From NCBI GenBank assembly GCA_035528235.1, contig DATKZB010000086.1, forward strand, positions 1-18,581: a DNA stretch of 18,581 nucleotides. The letters are read 5' to 3'. A program made the position numbers and the translations under genes. The stretch is from DATKZB01 sp035528235 (lineage in GTDB: Bacteria; Planctomycetota; Phycisphaerae; FEN-1346). The notes under the pieces were generated by a model that had not been told where the DNA came from, searched no databases, and saw only the letters and a program-made list of their open reading frames with translations. Position 1 is the stretch's first letter. Every line of letters begins with the position of its first letter. Shown here one piece after another: positions 8,704 to 17,075 of this stretch.

Positions 8704-8955
8704 TCAGGCCGTTTTCACTCCCGCCATCCGGTCCATGGCTGCTTGCTGGGAAGGATTCTCGCATACGCCGAGCCACTTGTCAAACTCAGGTTCCTCGGGC
8801 GACCCGCACCTGCTTTCGGGCTGATGGAGCACAGGCCCCTTCCGCCGCAGTCCGGCGTCCCTGGCGTCACGGAGCGCGGACCGGACCTCCCGCAGGTTCT
8901 TGTTCACCGTCGCGGGTGCCGCGCCGCCGGCCGGCCGCTTCGCCCGGTAGCCCAT
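8704..8955 (-). pseudogene. Fragment resembling the core-binding region of a tyrosine integrase
   Basis: The minus-strand frame ends in TGA at 8704-8706. It holds 'APATVNKNLREVRSALRDA' at about residues 13-31 counted from the ATG at 8955, and then 'EFDKWLGVC'. This is the pattern of the SAM-like core-binding domain of phage-type integrases (pATvN..l..lrsalr.A). No catalytic domain (R..H-R-H..Y) follows: the frame stops about 83 codons in, 88 bp short of the tRNA-Leu 5' end. It also has no visible ribosome site and abuts the GH36 stop. I read it as a remnant of an integrated element. The similarity is short, so a small unrelated gene is possible. Confidence 0.5.
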
Positions 8956-8990
8956 GACGACGGCGGGGAGGGGGGCCAAGACGCGATGCC

Positions 8991-11459
8991 TCACGGCACC
9001 TGCTTGTACATGAGGACGATGGCCGCGCGCGGGGCCTCGATCTCCAGCAGCAGTCCCTTCTGGGCCAATTCCTTCCCCGAGGCCTGGATAATCCTGCCCG
9101 TGTCGAGGTCCGCGAAGGCATAGCGCGCCTCGGGCTTGAGGTCCCGCAGCCTCAGGCGGGCGGCCTCGTACGGGCTCTCGGCCCGGCGGAAGACCTGGAT
9201 CATGCCGTCGCCCTGCTCGGGCCGGTGGAACTGCCAGCCGATCCAGGTGCTCTGGTCGCGGCTGTAGGGCGTGATCGGATAGTAATCGCCATAGAAGAAA
9301 TCGGCCATCTTCCGATAGTCGGCCACCCGGCGGCGGAACGCCTCCCAGTCGGTCTTCTCGCCGATCCAGCCGAGCCCGAGCGCCGGGCACGTGTGGCTCC
9401 GGAGCGAGTAGACGTCGTCGTAGGCCACGCCGCTGCCGTAGTAGGGGATCCACAGGCTCAGGCCGTACGTCTGGCACTGGTTGCCGGTGTCGATGTCGGC
9501 GGGCTTCATCGCGGGCGCCTGGAAGTCGCTTCGCAGCAGGGGCACGGCCCGGCGCAGCGTCTCCAGGTCGTTCCGCCGGCCGCCCGATGAGCACGAGTCG
9601 ATCAGCATGTCGGGGTGCCGCCGGCGCAGTTCGTCCCACCACGCCAGGTACCCCTGCACGTGCAGGTTCTCGGTAATGCCCTGGCGGTCCTCGGCGTCGG
9701 CCTGGCGCCAGGCGCCGAGGGGCTCGACGTTGAAGTCCTGCCGGTAAAGGTCGATGCCCTGCTCCGTCAGGAACCGGTCGATGTGGTCGGTCAGCCACTT
9801 TCGCGCCTCGGGGTTGCCGAGGTTCAACAGGCGGATGGGCGATGCGTCGTCCCACTTCAGGAGCCACTCCGGGTGGTTCTCCCAGACCCAGCTGCCCTTG
9901 TAGACGCGCTCCGGCTCGAACCAGAGGATCATCTTCATGCCCTTGGCGTGGGCGTGGTCCGAGACGGCCTTCACGCCGCGCGGGAACCGCTCCGGGTCGG
10001 GCGTCCAGGTGCCGACGCCCGTGGCGTCCCACCACGACGAGCCGGTGTACCAGCCGGCGTCCATCCACCAGTAGTCGAACGTGACGCCGTTCTTGACGAA
10101 CATATCGATATAGCCGATCTCGCCCGCCTCCGACTGGTGGAGGCCCATGCACGTCGAGAAGAGTTGGCCGGGCCGTTTGCCCCCGGGGCGCGGCAGGTTG
10201 TGGGCGACCATCCAGCGCCGCCAGAGGTTCTGCGAGCGGAAGTAGTCGCCCTTCCAGAAGAGGAGCACCGCCAGGGGTGTCCGGATCTCTTCGCCGGGCG
10301 CCAGGCAGAGGTGTGTCCGCTCCTGCCCGCCGCGCACGCGCAGCAGGCCCGGCCCCTCGCGCCAGAACCGGGCCGACCACTGGCCCGGCCAGCCGAGCGC
10401 CGCGATGAACCCCTCACCGGCCGTCTCGACGTTGAAGCACGGGAAGGCCCCGGTCGTCGGCCGGCCGCCGGCGGGGGCAAAGTCCTTCGGTTGCTGGTCG
10501 AGCCGCATTTCAATCGGCTGATAACTGGCGGCCGAGCAGTCGTCGCCGCGAATCGTCCGCAGCACGAACTCGTCCTTCGTCCGGCGGAACACCAGGTCCA
10601 TGCCCTGGATGTCCGACAGGATGGGCGTCGGCGCCTGGCCCGTGTTCTTCAGGTACGCCGTCCACTCCACCACCGGAAAGTCGTGGTACTCCACCGCGAC
10701 CAGGCGGACCTCGAGGCCCGTCGCGGCATCGGTCCACGTGAACGCGTGCTGCGTGCGGGCCTCGTCGAGCTTGCGGGTCTGGTGCTTGCGAGCCCAGGAG
10801 AAGAGGAAGAGTTCCGACGGGCGGCCGTCGTAGACGAACGAAATCGGCGGCCCGTTGCTCGCCGGCTCGGCGAGCGGAAGGTCGCTCACGTAGAGTTCCT
10901 TGCCGTCGGCCAGCAGGACCTTGGCCTCGGCCCAGTCGGCCTGGTCGCAGGCGATGCCATCGCCCGCGTCGCCGATCTGGAGCATGAAGGTCGTCTGGCC
11001 CTGCAGGTCGACGCTCACATCGAGCGGCGGCATGCCTTCGCGGACGACGCCGGACTTGAAGGCCTCCTTGCCCGCGACCTTGACGGCAAAGACCACGCTC
11101 CCCCGGCCGCCCGACGTCTGGTCGTTGGTGTCGACGCCGGCCGTGGCCGTGAAGGTCTTGCCGGGCGACGGCAGCCGCACCGCCAGGAGGCTGGGCGCGT
11201 GGCAGTAAAGGCCCTTCTGGTAGGCGGTCTTGCCGAGATGCAGCGGCCCCTTGCCGCGGGCGTCCTTGCAGATCTGGTCGTGGTTGGCGATGACGACGAT
11301 CCCGGGGGTGGGCGGTTCCATGGCGCTGGCGGCCAGGTTCCGGCGCACCCACTCGTCCTTGACCGTCATCTCGTCCGGCGTCGGCGCGACCGCGCCGACC
11401 CGCAGCGTTGCTGCGGCCATCAGAACGACCCCCACCATGAGCGCCCGCAATCGTGCCAT
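8991..11459 (-). CDS. Secreted GH36-type alpha-galactosidase (melibiase) with NPCBM module
   Basis: 822 residues. The ATG at 11459 is supported by AGGAG seven bases upstream (11467-11471) and by a signal peptide starting there ('MARLRALMVGVVLMAAATLRVGA', likely cut after GA near residue 23). Residues about 34-190 resemble an NPCBM carbohydrate-binding module. A beta-sandwich follows, then a (beta/alpha)8 barrel with 'WWMDAGWYTG', 'MILWFEPERV' and 'CSSGGRRNDLE'. D575 in 'YRQDFN' fits the GH36 nucleophile and D645 in 'LLRSDFQ' the acid/base. A C-terminal beta domain closes the protein. The family hydrolyses alpha-galactosides, though members with other alpha-glycoside specificities exist. It is the last gene of the likely HAD-GH38-GH36 operon, 41 bp after the GH38 stop. 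Both catalytic aspartates are present, so activity is expected; export to periplasm or outside is inferred from the signal. Confidence 0.88.
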   Translation of the reverse strand: MARLRALMVGVVLMAAATLRVGAVAPTPDEMTVKDEWVRRNLAASAMEPPTPGIVVIANHDQICKDARGKGPLHLGKTAYQKGLYCHAPSLLAVRLPSPGKTFTATAGVDTNDQTSGGRGSVVFAVKVAGKEAFKSGVVREGMPPLDVSVDLQGQTTFMLQIGDAGDGIACDQADWAEAKVLLADGKELYVSDLPLAEPASNGPPISFVYDGRPSELFLFSWARKHQTRKLDEARTQHAFTWTDAATGLEVRLVAVEYHDFPVVEWTAYLKNTGQAPTPILSDIQGMDLVFRRTKDEFVLRTIRGDDCSAASYQPIEMRLDQQPKDFAPAGGRPTTGAFPCFNVETAGEGFIAALGWPGQWSARFWREGPGLLRVRGGQERTHLCLAPGEEIRTPLAVLLFWKGDYFRSQNLWRRWMVAHNLPRPGGKRPGQLFSTCMGLHQSEAGEIGYIDMFVKNGVTFDYWWMDAGWYTGSSWWDATGVGTWTPDPERFPRGVKAVSDHAHAKGMKMILWFEPERVYKGSWVWENHPEWLLKWDDASPIRLLNLGNPEARKWLTDHIDRFLTEQGIDLYRQDFNVEPLGAWRQADAEDRQGITENLHVQGYLAWWDELRRRHPDMLIDSCSSGGRRNDLETLRRAVPLLRSDFQAPAMKPADIDTGNQCQTYGLSLWIPYYGSGVAYDDVYSLRSHTCPALGLGWIGEKTDWEAFRRRVADYRKMADFFYGDYYPITPYSRDQSTWIGWQFHRPEQGDGMIQVFRRAESPYEAARLRLRDLKPEARYAFADLDTGRIIQASGKELAQKGLLLEIEAPRAAIVLMYKQVP

Positions 11460-11500
11460 GTCCGTGCTCCTACAAGCCTGTCCATGCACCGTCAGAAGCG

Positions 11501-14389
11501 TCACGGTGCGGGGGTTGCCGCGAGGAACTCGATCGTCAGGATCTTCTTGGCGGCGATCTCGAAGGCGACCCAGCCCTTCGGGTCGACGGGCAGGTCGGCC
11601 TCGGGAACTTCCTCCAGGCTGACCCTCCGTGCCACGGGCCAGCGGGCACCGGGTCCGGCCGGCAGGGCAAACGACGCCTGGATCCGCTCGACGGGCGACT
11701 GGGTCGCCCCCGGGCCGGCGAACCCCCCGTTGAGGCGCAGCCGGCCGTTGACCGTCCGCTCGGCCGGGTTGAACAGCCGGACGATCCATCCCCGGCCGCT
11801 CTCGCTCTGCTTGACACCGCTGACGTGCAGGCCGTCGGGCTCCACTTCCAGGAACGACTTGGCCGGCGGCTGGCTGCCGTGAGGCGTCGGGCCGATCTGG
11901 ACGACGCGAAAGTCGTGACAGAACCGCTCGGCCAGCTGCCAGATCCCGGCGGCCTGCCCGTCGCCCTCATGCGGCAGCAGCGCGTAACGGAACCGGTGCC
12001 GCCCCAGGCACTGCGACCCGTTGTCCAAATCGCTGAAGTTGGTCATCTCCAGGTTCGTGATGCAGATTCGCAACGGGAAGCATCGCAGCAGCGTCAGGCT
12101 GAGGGTATGGGCCTGGTCCTCGTGGGCCTCGTAGGCCTTCAGTCCCTCGTTCAGCAGGGCGACGCCGGCCTGGCCGTCGCTGATGTCCACGAACCGGTCC
12201 ATCGGGTGTTCGGTCTGCGGTTCCTCGGCGAACGGCGCCGGATCCGGCCGGGCGATCGGACGCCGGACCACGTCGAACGGTGTCTGGGCGGTCACGTGGT
12301 CCGCCGTCACGCCGGTCGGGAAGGAGACCTGGAGGTAGTGGTCCTCGGCCGTGTTGTCCACTTCGGTGACGATCTCGACCCACGGCTGGCCCCGGCGCAG
12401 GGTTATCGTGTTGACGATTGGGTAGGGCACGTGGTCCGGATGACGCTGCGTCTCATCCTCCGACCGGCCGCGCGGCAAGGCCCAGTCGATCTGGACGCGG
12501 AAGGACGCCGCCAACTCGCCGTCGCAAACGACCGAGACGACGGCTCTGGCGCCCAACGTGGTAAAGAGGGCGTCGCCCGCCACCGGGTGGCGTTCCCAGG
12601 GGTTGCCGATCTCGCTCGTGTCGCGGAAGTACCCCATGTCCGTCCAGACGCGCCCGGTGGCCTTGTGCCTCACGGTCAGGGCCCCGTTGGGCTGGACGGT
12701 GACGGCCAGGTGCTCGTTCTCCATGGTCCGGGGGGCGGTGAGCATCGTTCGCCTGGCGCGACGCACCTTCTTGGCAAGCGGCTTGACGAAGAACGTGCGG
12801 TATCCCATCGGCGGCACGTCGGGCAGTTGGGCGTGGAGGCGGTGGCGCTGCATCGGCATCATGTTGGCGCAGTCGTTGGGCGACTGCACGAGCGTGTACT
12901 TGGGCCGCTCCTGGAGTTTCTGCGTCGCCAGGACGTGGCCCGCCTCGTCGACCAGGTCGAAGTCCTCGGCCCCCAGTTCGACGGGCACGTCGAGGACGAG
13001 TTCCACCACCTCCGTCCGCCGCTGGGGGGTCGGGTTCCAGGCCACGACGGCCACGTCCTCCGGCGACCGGGCCGACAGGTCGATGGCGCCGGCGATGTCC
13101 ACCAGGGCCCGCTCCATCACGCACGCGCTGATCTCGCGCGACTGACGGGAACGGAAGAGCATGTCTTCGGGCACGATGTCGCGGCTGCACGCGCCGATGG
13201 AATCGTGGCCGTGGTTCTGGAGAAGCCAGTTCCACGCGGCGTCCAGGAAGCCCCGCGGGTACGGGGCGCCCAGCAGCGATGCGAACACCGCCAAGGGTTC
13301 CGCATAGGCCCCCAGGGCCCGCTCCGTCACGTAATTGTCCTGCTTGATGTCGGTGCGGGCCGAGGTGACCCAGCCGTACAGGGCCGAACTGCTTCCGGGC
13401 GTGAAGTAGTGCCTCATCTCGCCCCGGATTACGGGCAGGCTGTCCCGGTCCACGCTCTCGCAGACCGCGCGCTGGAACTCCTCGAAGGTGCTGTGGAACA
13501 CGTCCGCCTCGTCCGCCAGGGCGGCGTCGCAGTCGGCGATCATTCGCGTCTCGCGGATGTCCGGGCAGGACGAGTCGTGACCGGCCGACCAGAAACGGTG
13601 AGGCGTCGTCCACTCGCCGTCCTGCTCCGCCAGGGCCTGGCGGGCCCGCGCGGGGACCTCCTGGGCGTGGTAGGCGAACTTGGGGTGGGCGTACTGCGCG
13701 TCGATGTCGCCCAGGATGGGCTCGGCAAACCGGAACGGTCCGTGCCCACCCCCCCAGGGCACCTGGCGATAGTTCTCATCGGCCATGCCCCAGTAGACCG
13801 GCCGCTGGATGACGTACCACACGTTGTACCGGGGACGCAGCGCCAGACGAGAGCCCACCAGCCGGGAACCGTCCGGCCCTTCCCAGAGGAATTCCGAGTG
13901 CGGCGAGACCAGCGTGTTGACCCCACGATAGAACGCCGCCATGGGGATGCCGAACCCGCGGTAGATCTGCGGCATCTGCGAGATCTGGCCCCACGAGAAC
14001 GGAGAGTACCCGGTCTTGCTGACGTGTCCCAGGTCCTTGGCGATCCGATGTCCCAGCAAGAGGTTCCGTATCAACGACTCGCCGCCCACGCAGAACTCGT
14101 CCGGCAGAACGAACCACGGGCCGACCAGCAGCCGCTTGTCGCGGACGTGCCGGCGGATCACCTCCGCCCGGTCCGGGCGAATCTCGAGGTAGTCCTGGAT
14201 GGGCACGGTCTGCGAGTCCAGGTGAAACGACCCGAAGCGCGGCTCCTTCTCCAGAATGTCCAGCAGCATGTCCATCATGGACACCAGCATGTGGCGCGTC
14301 CGCTGCATGGAGTACCGCCACTCGCGGTCCCAGTGGGTATTGGAGATGAAGTGGCACTGGGGCCGCCGTGTGTCGCTGGGTGTGTTCAT
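11501..14389 (-). CDS. GH38 alpha-mannosidase-like protein with an altered nucleophile motif
   Basis: 962 residues, a normal length for bacterial GH38, with no signal peptide, so probably cytoplasmic. The N-terminus has the family hallmark 'SNTHWDREW', with H19 and D21 as expected zinc ligands. 'QNHGHDSIGACS' (H393, H395, D396) fits the other zinc-ligand region. 'SAGHDSSCPD' (D272) may carry the acid/base. The middle three-helix region and the long C-terminal beta-sandwich ('TVQPNGALTVRHKATG' onward) follow the GH38 layout. At the position where GH38 enzymes have the nucleophile and zinc-ligand Asp ('PDSFG.' type), this protein reads 'GYSPFSWGQISQMPQI', with Phe131 in place of Asp. It could be a divergent catalytic clade or an inactive protein. 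It lies 39 bp after the HAD stop and 41 bp before GH36, on the same strand, consistent with one transcript acting on alpha-mannosides or related glycans. Confidence 0.88.
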   Translation of the reverse strand: MNTPSDTRRPQCHFISNTHWDREWRYSMQRTRHMLVSMMDMLLDILEKEPRFGSFHLDSQTVPIQDYLEIRPDRAEVIRRHVRDKRLLVGPWFVLPDEFCVGGESLIRNLLLGHRIAKDLGHVSKTGYSPFSWGQISQMPQIYRGFGIPMAAFYRGVNTLVSPHSEFLWEGPDGSRLVGSRLALRPRYNVWYVIQRPVYWGMADENYRQVPWGGGHGPFRFAEPILGDIDAQYAHPKFAYHAQEVPARARQALAEQDGEWTTPHRFWSAGHDSSCPDIRETRMIADCDAALADEADVFHSTFEEFQRAVCESVDRDSLPVIRGEMRHYFTPGSSSALYGWVTSARTDIKQDNYVTERALGAYAEPLAVFASLLGAPYPRGFLDAAWNWLLQNHGHDSIGACSRDIVPEDMLFRSRQSREISACVMERALVDIAGAIDLSARSPEDVAVVAWNPTPQRRTEVVELVLDVPVELGAEDFDLVDEAGHVLATQKLQERPKYTLVQSPNDCANMMPMQRHRLHAQLPDVPPMGYRTFFVKPLAKKVRRARRTMLTAPRTMENEHLAVTVQPNGALTVRHKATGRVWTDMGYFRDTSEIGNPWERHPVAGDALFTTLGARAVVSVVCDGELAASFRVQIDWALPRGRSEDETQRHPDHVPYPIVNTITLRRGQPWVEIVTEVDNTAEDHYLQVSFPTGVTADHVTAQTPFDVVRRPIARPDPAPFAEEPQTEHPMDRFVDISDGQAGVALLNEGLKAYEAHEDQAHTLSLTLLRCFPLRICITNLEMTNFSDLDNGSQCLGRHRFRYALLPHEGDGQAAGIWQLAERFCHDFRVVQIGPTPHGSQPPAKSFLEVEPDGLHVSGVKQSESGRGWIVRLFNPAERTVNGRLRLNGGFAGPGATQSPVERIQASFALPAGPGARWPVARRVSLEEVPEADLPVDPKGWVAFEIAAKKILTIEFLAATPAP

Positions 14390-14428
14390 CAGAGGGCCCT
14401 TTCATCAGGCAGCCGGCCGACGGCGCGG

Positions 14429-15421
14429 CTATAGGATGATCTTCAGAATCTCGTCGAAGCCCGTACAGAAATGGCTGCACAGCGCCCGGGTGCCGCTCTC
14501 GACGATGTTGCCCCCGCTCAGGCCGATCGCCGCGAACCCGGCGAGGCGAATGGAGCAGACGCCGGCGCCGCTGTCCTCGATGCCCACCACGTGGTGGCGC
14601 TGGTCGAACGGAATGCCCAGCCCGACGCGGCAGGTCTCCGCGTACAGCCAGGGGTGCGGCTTGGGCGACAGTTCGCCCAGCGTGCCGGGACCCACGCCCT
14701 TGCGCATCGGGAACCCCGCCGTGATGACGGCGTCGTAGAACGCCGCCGGGTCGCCCATATCCAACGCGCCGAACGCCGAGACGATCTCCGGCCAGGCCTT
14801 CTCGTGGAGCCCCGAGGTCACCAGGCCGATGCGGATGCCCGCGCGCACGAGCGCCAGCAGAAACTCCTTCAGCCCCGGGCTGGGCTGGAAGGCGCCGACC
14901 CGGCCCCGGCCGGCCAGAATCTCGGCCATCTCGCGGTGCGTGTGCTCGAAGTAATGCCCGCGGGCCTCCTCCACCGTCTTGCCCGGGCAGTACGTGGCGA
15001 TGCAGTGCTGGAGGTGTTCGGAGACGCTGTGGCCGGAGACGTGTGGCAGGTCGCTCTGCTGGAGCCGGAAGCCCGGATCGCCCAGCAGGCTGGCCGTCGT
15101 CTGCTCGATGATCCAGATCCAGAACGCCTCGCTGTGGACGCTCGTGCCGTCCAGGTCCATCAGGACCGCCCGGACGGGCTTGCGGATCTCGACCGGGTGC
15201 ACGGGGTAGTAGGCGGGGTACCCCATGGCCGACCGGACGTAAGCAAGCGTCCGGTCCTCGAAGGCGATGAACTCCACCTTGCCGTCGCCCGTGGCCAGGA
15301 CGGTCCTCACGCCATCGCGGCCGACGCGGAAGCAGCCATCGCTCGAGGCGCTCAGCGGACGCAGTCCGTCGCTCTGGTTGATCACGCCAAGCCCGGGCAC
15401 GTCGATCGATCCGTCCGCCAT
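14429..15421 (-). CDS. HAD-superfamily hydrolase (beta-phosphoglucomutase-like) with N-terminal extension
   Basis: 330 residues, cytoplasmic. All four HAD motifs are present: motif I D89-L-D91-G-T, motif II 'LVTSG' (T202/S203), motif III K254 in 'SPKPHP', and motif IV 'GIEDSGAG' (E282, D283). An alpha-helical cap lies between motifs I and II (about 97-180), as in phosphoglycolate phosphatase and beta-phosphoglucomutase types. The substrate is therefore probably a small phosphorylated metabolite, perhaps a sugar phosphate given the two glycosidases downstream. The first 82 residues precede the usual HAD start and look like a small beta-rich module of unknown role. The ATG at 15421 has GAGG seven bases upstream. 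First gene of the likely operon. Confidence 0.85.
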   Translation of the reverse strand: MADGSIDVPGLGVINQSDGLRPLSASSDGCFRVGRDGVRTVLATGDGKVEFIAFEDRTLAYVRSAMGYPAYYPVHPVEIRKPVRAVLMDLDGTSVHSEAFWIWIIEQTTASLLGDPGFRLQQSDLPHVSGHSVSEHLQHCIATYCPGKTVEEARGHYFEHTHREMAEILAGRGRVGAFQPSPGLKEFLLALVRAGIRIGLVTSGLHEKAWPEIVSAFGALDMGDPAAFYDAVITAGFPMRKGVGPGTLGELSPKPHPWLYAETCRVGLGIPFDQRHHVVGIEDSGAGVCSIRLAGFAAIGLSGGNIVESGTRALCSHFCTGFDEILKIIL

Positions 15422-15455
15422 CAGCCGTCCTCGCTCGCCCTCGCGTTGCGTGTGG

Positions 15456-15484
15456 AGTATCCCAGATAGTCAGGTGGTGGGCAA
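15456..15484 (-). promoter_or_regulatory. Possible sigma-70-type promoter for the HAD-GH38-GH36 operon
   Basis: On the minus strand, TTGCCC (15479-15484) and GATACT (15456-15461) are separated by exactly 17 bp; each matches 4 of 6 consensus bases. The -10 element lies about 35 bp ahead of the HAD start codon, in the 180-bp spacer after the HEAT-repeat gene. This supports an independent transcript for the glycosidase genes. It is inferred from sequence only. Confidence 0.35.
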
Positions 15485-15601
15485 GCCCAGGATGCGGTCG
15501 GGCCCGTATGGGGGTGTGACTGTTTTTTGTGGCGCACGTAACCATCGGCGGCGCAGAGAAGAGCCAATCTGAGAAGGGTCTCTAGCCCTCGCCGGGCGCC
15601 G

Positions 15602-17029
15602 TCACTTGCGCGGCCGTTTCTCGGCCCACCAGGCCTTCCAGGCCGCGAGGGTCGCGGCGCGGGCGGTCGGGTCGGCCTTGGGATCATAGGGCAGGTCCTT
15701 GCCGGCGAGTTGCGACAGGGCTTGGCACACGCGTTGGCGGGCGGTCTCGCCGGGCGGGTCGAGGGCCTTGACCAGGGCGGCCATCACGACGGGCGACCGG
15801 TTGCCCGACTGGCCGAGCATCTTGGCCGCCACGCCGCGCACCCGCTCGTTTGTATCGCCCAGGAGCCCGACGAGCCGGCCGATGTTGAACTCACTCGCGT
15901 GCTGCGCCAGCGCCTCGGCCACCGTGGTGCGGGCACGCGGGTCGTCGCTCTCCAGGCCCGCCTTCAGGACCTCCTCGGGCACCGTGCTGCGATGGACCAT
16001 GAACCCCAGCAGGGCCCAGGCGGCCAGGGCCGGTGTCTCGGCGGTCCGGACCTTCTCGACGACGGCCTTGTCGAGTTTGGCGTCCTGCTGCTTGGGCCCG
16101 TGATAGGCCACCACGTATCGGACGCCGTCCATCGGGTCGTCGAGCAGTTTCACGAGGGCGTCAACGCATCGGGCGTCGCGGATGTCGGCCACGGTCGTCG
16201 CCAGCCAGAGCCGGGCGTGCCCCGGCCGGCCGGTCTCGAAGGCGGCCTTCAGAATGGCCGGCACCACGGCCGGGCCCAGGCGGACGGCCGTGTCGTGGGC
16301 CTGCTGGCCGGCCCAGGGGTTGCGGTCGAACTGTTTCAGGAGGTCCGCCAGGAACGCCTCGCGGTCCTCGGGTTTCATGGCCGCCAGGGTCGGCGGGCCG
16401 ATGGTCAGGGCGAGCGGGCCGGTGATGACGAGCGCGGGCTTGGCGCCGCCGGTCGGCAGGCAGAGGGTGAACTTGGCCATCGCGCGGCCGGCGGCGGGGG
16501 TCTCGTTCAGGAGGCCGGCGGGCGGCCCGACGGCGGCGTCGTCCTTGCCGGTGAGGTAGGCCATCAACAGTTGCCGCGCTGCCGATGACGGGTAGACCTT
16601 GGTCGCCGACAGGTCGAAGGCCTTGAGGCGGACGGCCGCCTCGCCCGTCAGGCTGGCGGGCCAGGTGTCGCCGGCGGCCGTCATCGGTATCTTTTCGCTG
16701 TAGAAGGCGGTCTTGGAGTCGCCGAAGTTCTGGGCGATGACGATCCAGCCGAAGGCGTCCTTGGCCGGCGGCAGGGCAACACTGTCGCCGGCGGCGCTCC
16801 GGAGGGCCAGGCGGAAGACGAACCGGCCGCCGACCGACGGCTCACCCTCCAGCGCCAGCGCCGCCGCCAGGCCCCCCGACGGCGGGCCCCACTCCAGCGG
16901 CGTCTCCGCGGGTTGCGGCGTGGCGGCGGGTGCCTCGGCGGCGCCCGCGCCGTGGGCCGGGGCCCAGAGCGCTGCGGCCACCAGCGACACGAGCACGCCC
17001 AGGTGTCTGGCGGCGATCATGTGGTTCAT
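15602..17029 (-). CDS. Secreted HEAT-repeat protein
   Basis: 475 residues from the ATG at 17029; an in-frame ATG at 17020 and a TTG at 17056 are alternatives, and none has a clear ribosome site. A signal peptide is visible ('LGVLVSLVAAALWAPAHGAGA', cut near residue 30), followed by a proline/alanine-rich linker. Residues about 45-225 look like a beta-sandwich domain of unknown family. From about 235 the sequence is alpha-helical with HEAT/PBS-type repeats ('DARCVDALVKLLDDPMDGVR', 'NIGRLVGLLGDTNERVRGVA', 'VVMAALVKALDP'). Such repeats bind partner proteins; no catalytic motif is seen. It follows the gluzincin lipoprotein gene by 46 bp on the same strand, so the two may be co-transcribed. The specific function is unknown. 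Confidence 0.8.
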   Translation of the reverse strand: MNHMIAARHLGVLVSLVAAALWAPAHGAGAAEAPAATPQPAETPLEWGPPSGGLAAALALEGEPSVGGRFVFRLALRSAAGDSVALPPAKDAFGWIVIAQNFGDSKTAFYSEKIPMTAAGDTWPASLTGEAAVRLKAFDLSATKVYPSSAARQLLMAYLTGKDDAAVGPPAGLLNETPAAGRAMAKFTLCLPTGGAKPALVITGPLALTIGPPTLAAMKPEDREAFLADLLKQFDRNPWAGQQAHDTAVRLGPAVVPAILKAAFETGRPGHARLWLATTVADIRDARCVDALVKLLDDPMDGVRYVVAYHGPKQQDAKLDKAVVEKVRTAETPALAAWALLGFMVHRSTVPEEVLKAGLESDDPRARTTVAEALAQHASEFNIGRLVGLLGDTNERVRGVAAKMLGQSGNRSPVVMAALVKALDPPGETARQRVCQALSQLAGKDLPYDPKADPTARAATLAAWKAWWAEKRPRK

Positions 17030-17075
17030 GCTATCAGGGGGGCAGCCAGGTGGCAAGGGTCGTGCCGCCGCGGTG

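Noticed and set aside
11460..11789. N-terminal extension of the GH36 frame up to 11789
   Set aside because: It overlaps the GH38 coding end, is Arg/Pro/Gly-rich, and would hide the signal peptide. The ATG at 11459 has a good ribosome site.
9615..11882. Long plus-strand frame (755 codons) opposite the GH36 gene
   Set aside because: Its translation is Arg/Ala/Val/Gly-rich and matches no known fold. The minus strand has a signal peptide, ribosome site and catalytic motifs.
11453..14434. Plus-strand frame of 993 codons opposite the GH38 gene
   Set aside because: It mirrors the GH38 gene almost exactly and lacks domains; it is a codon-bias shadow.
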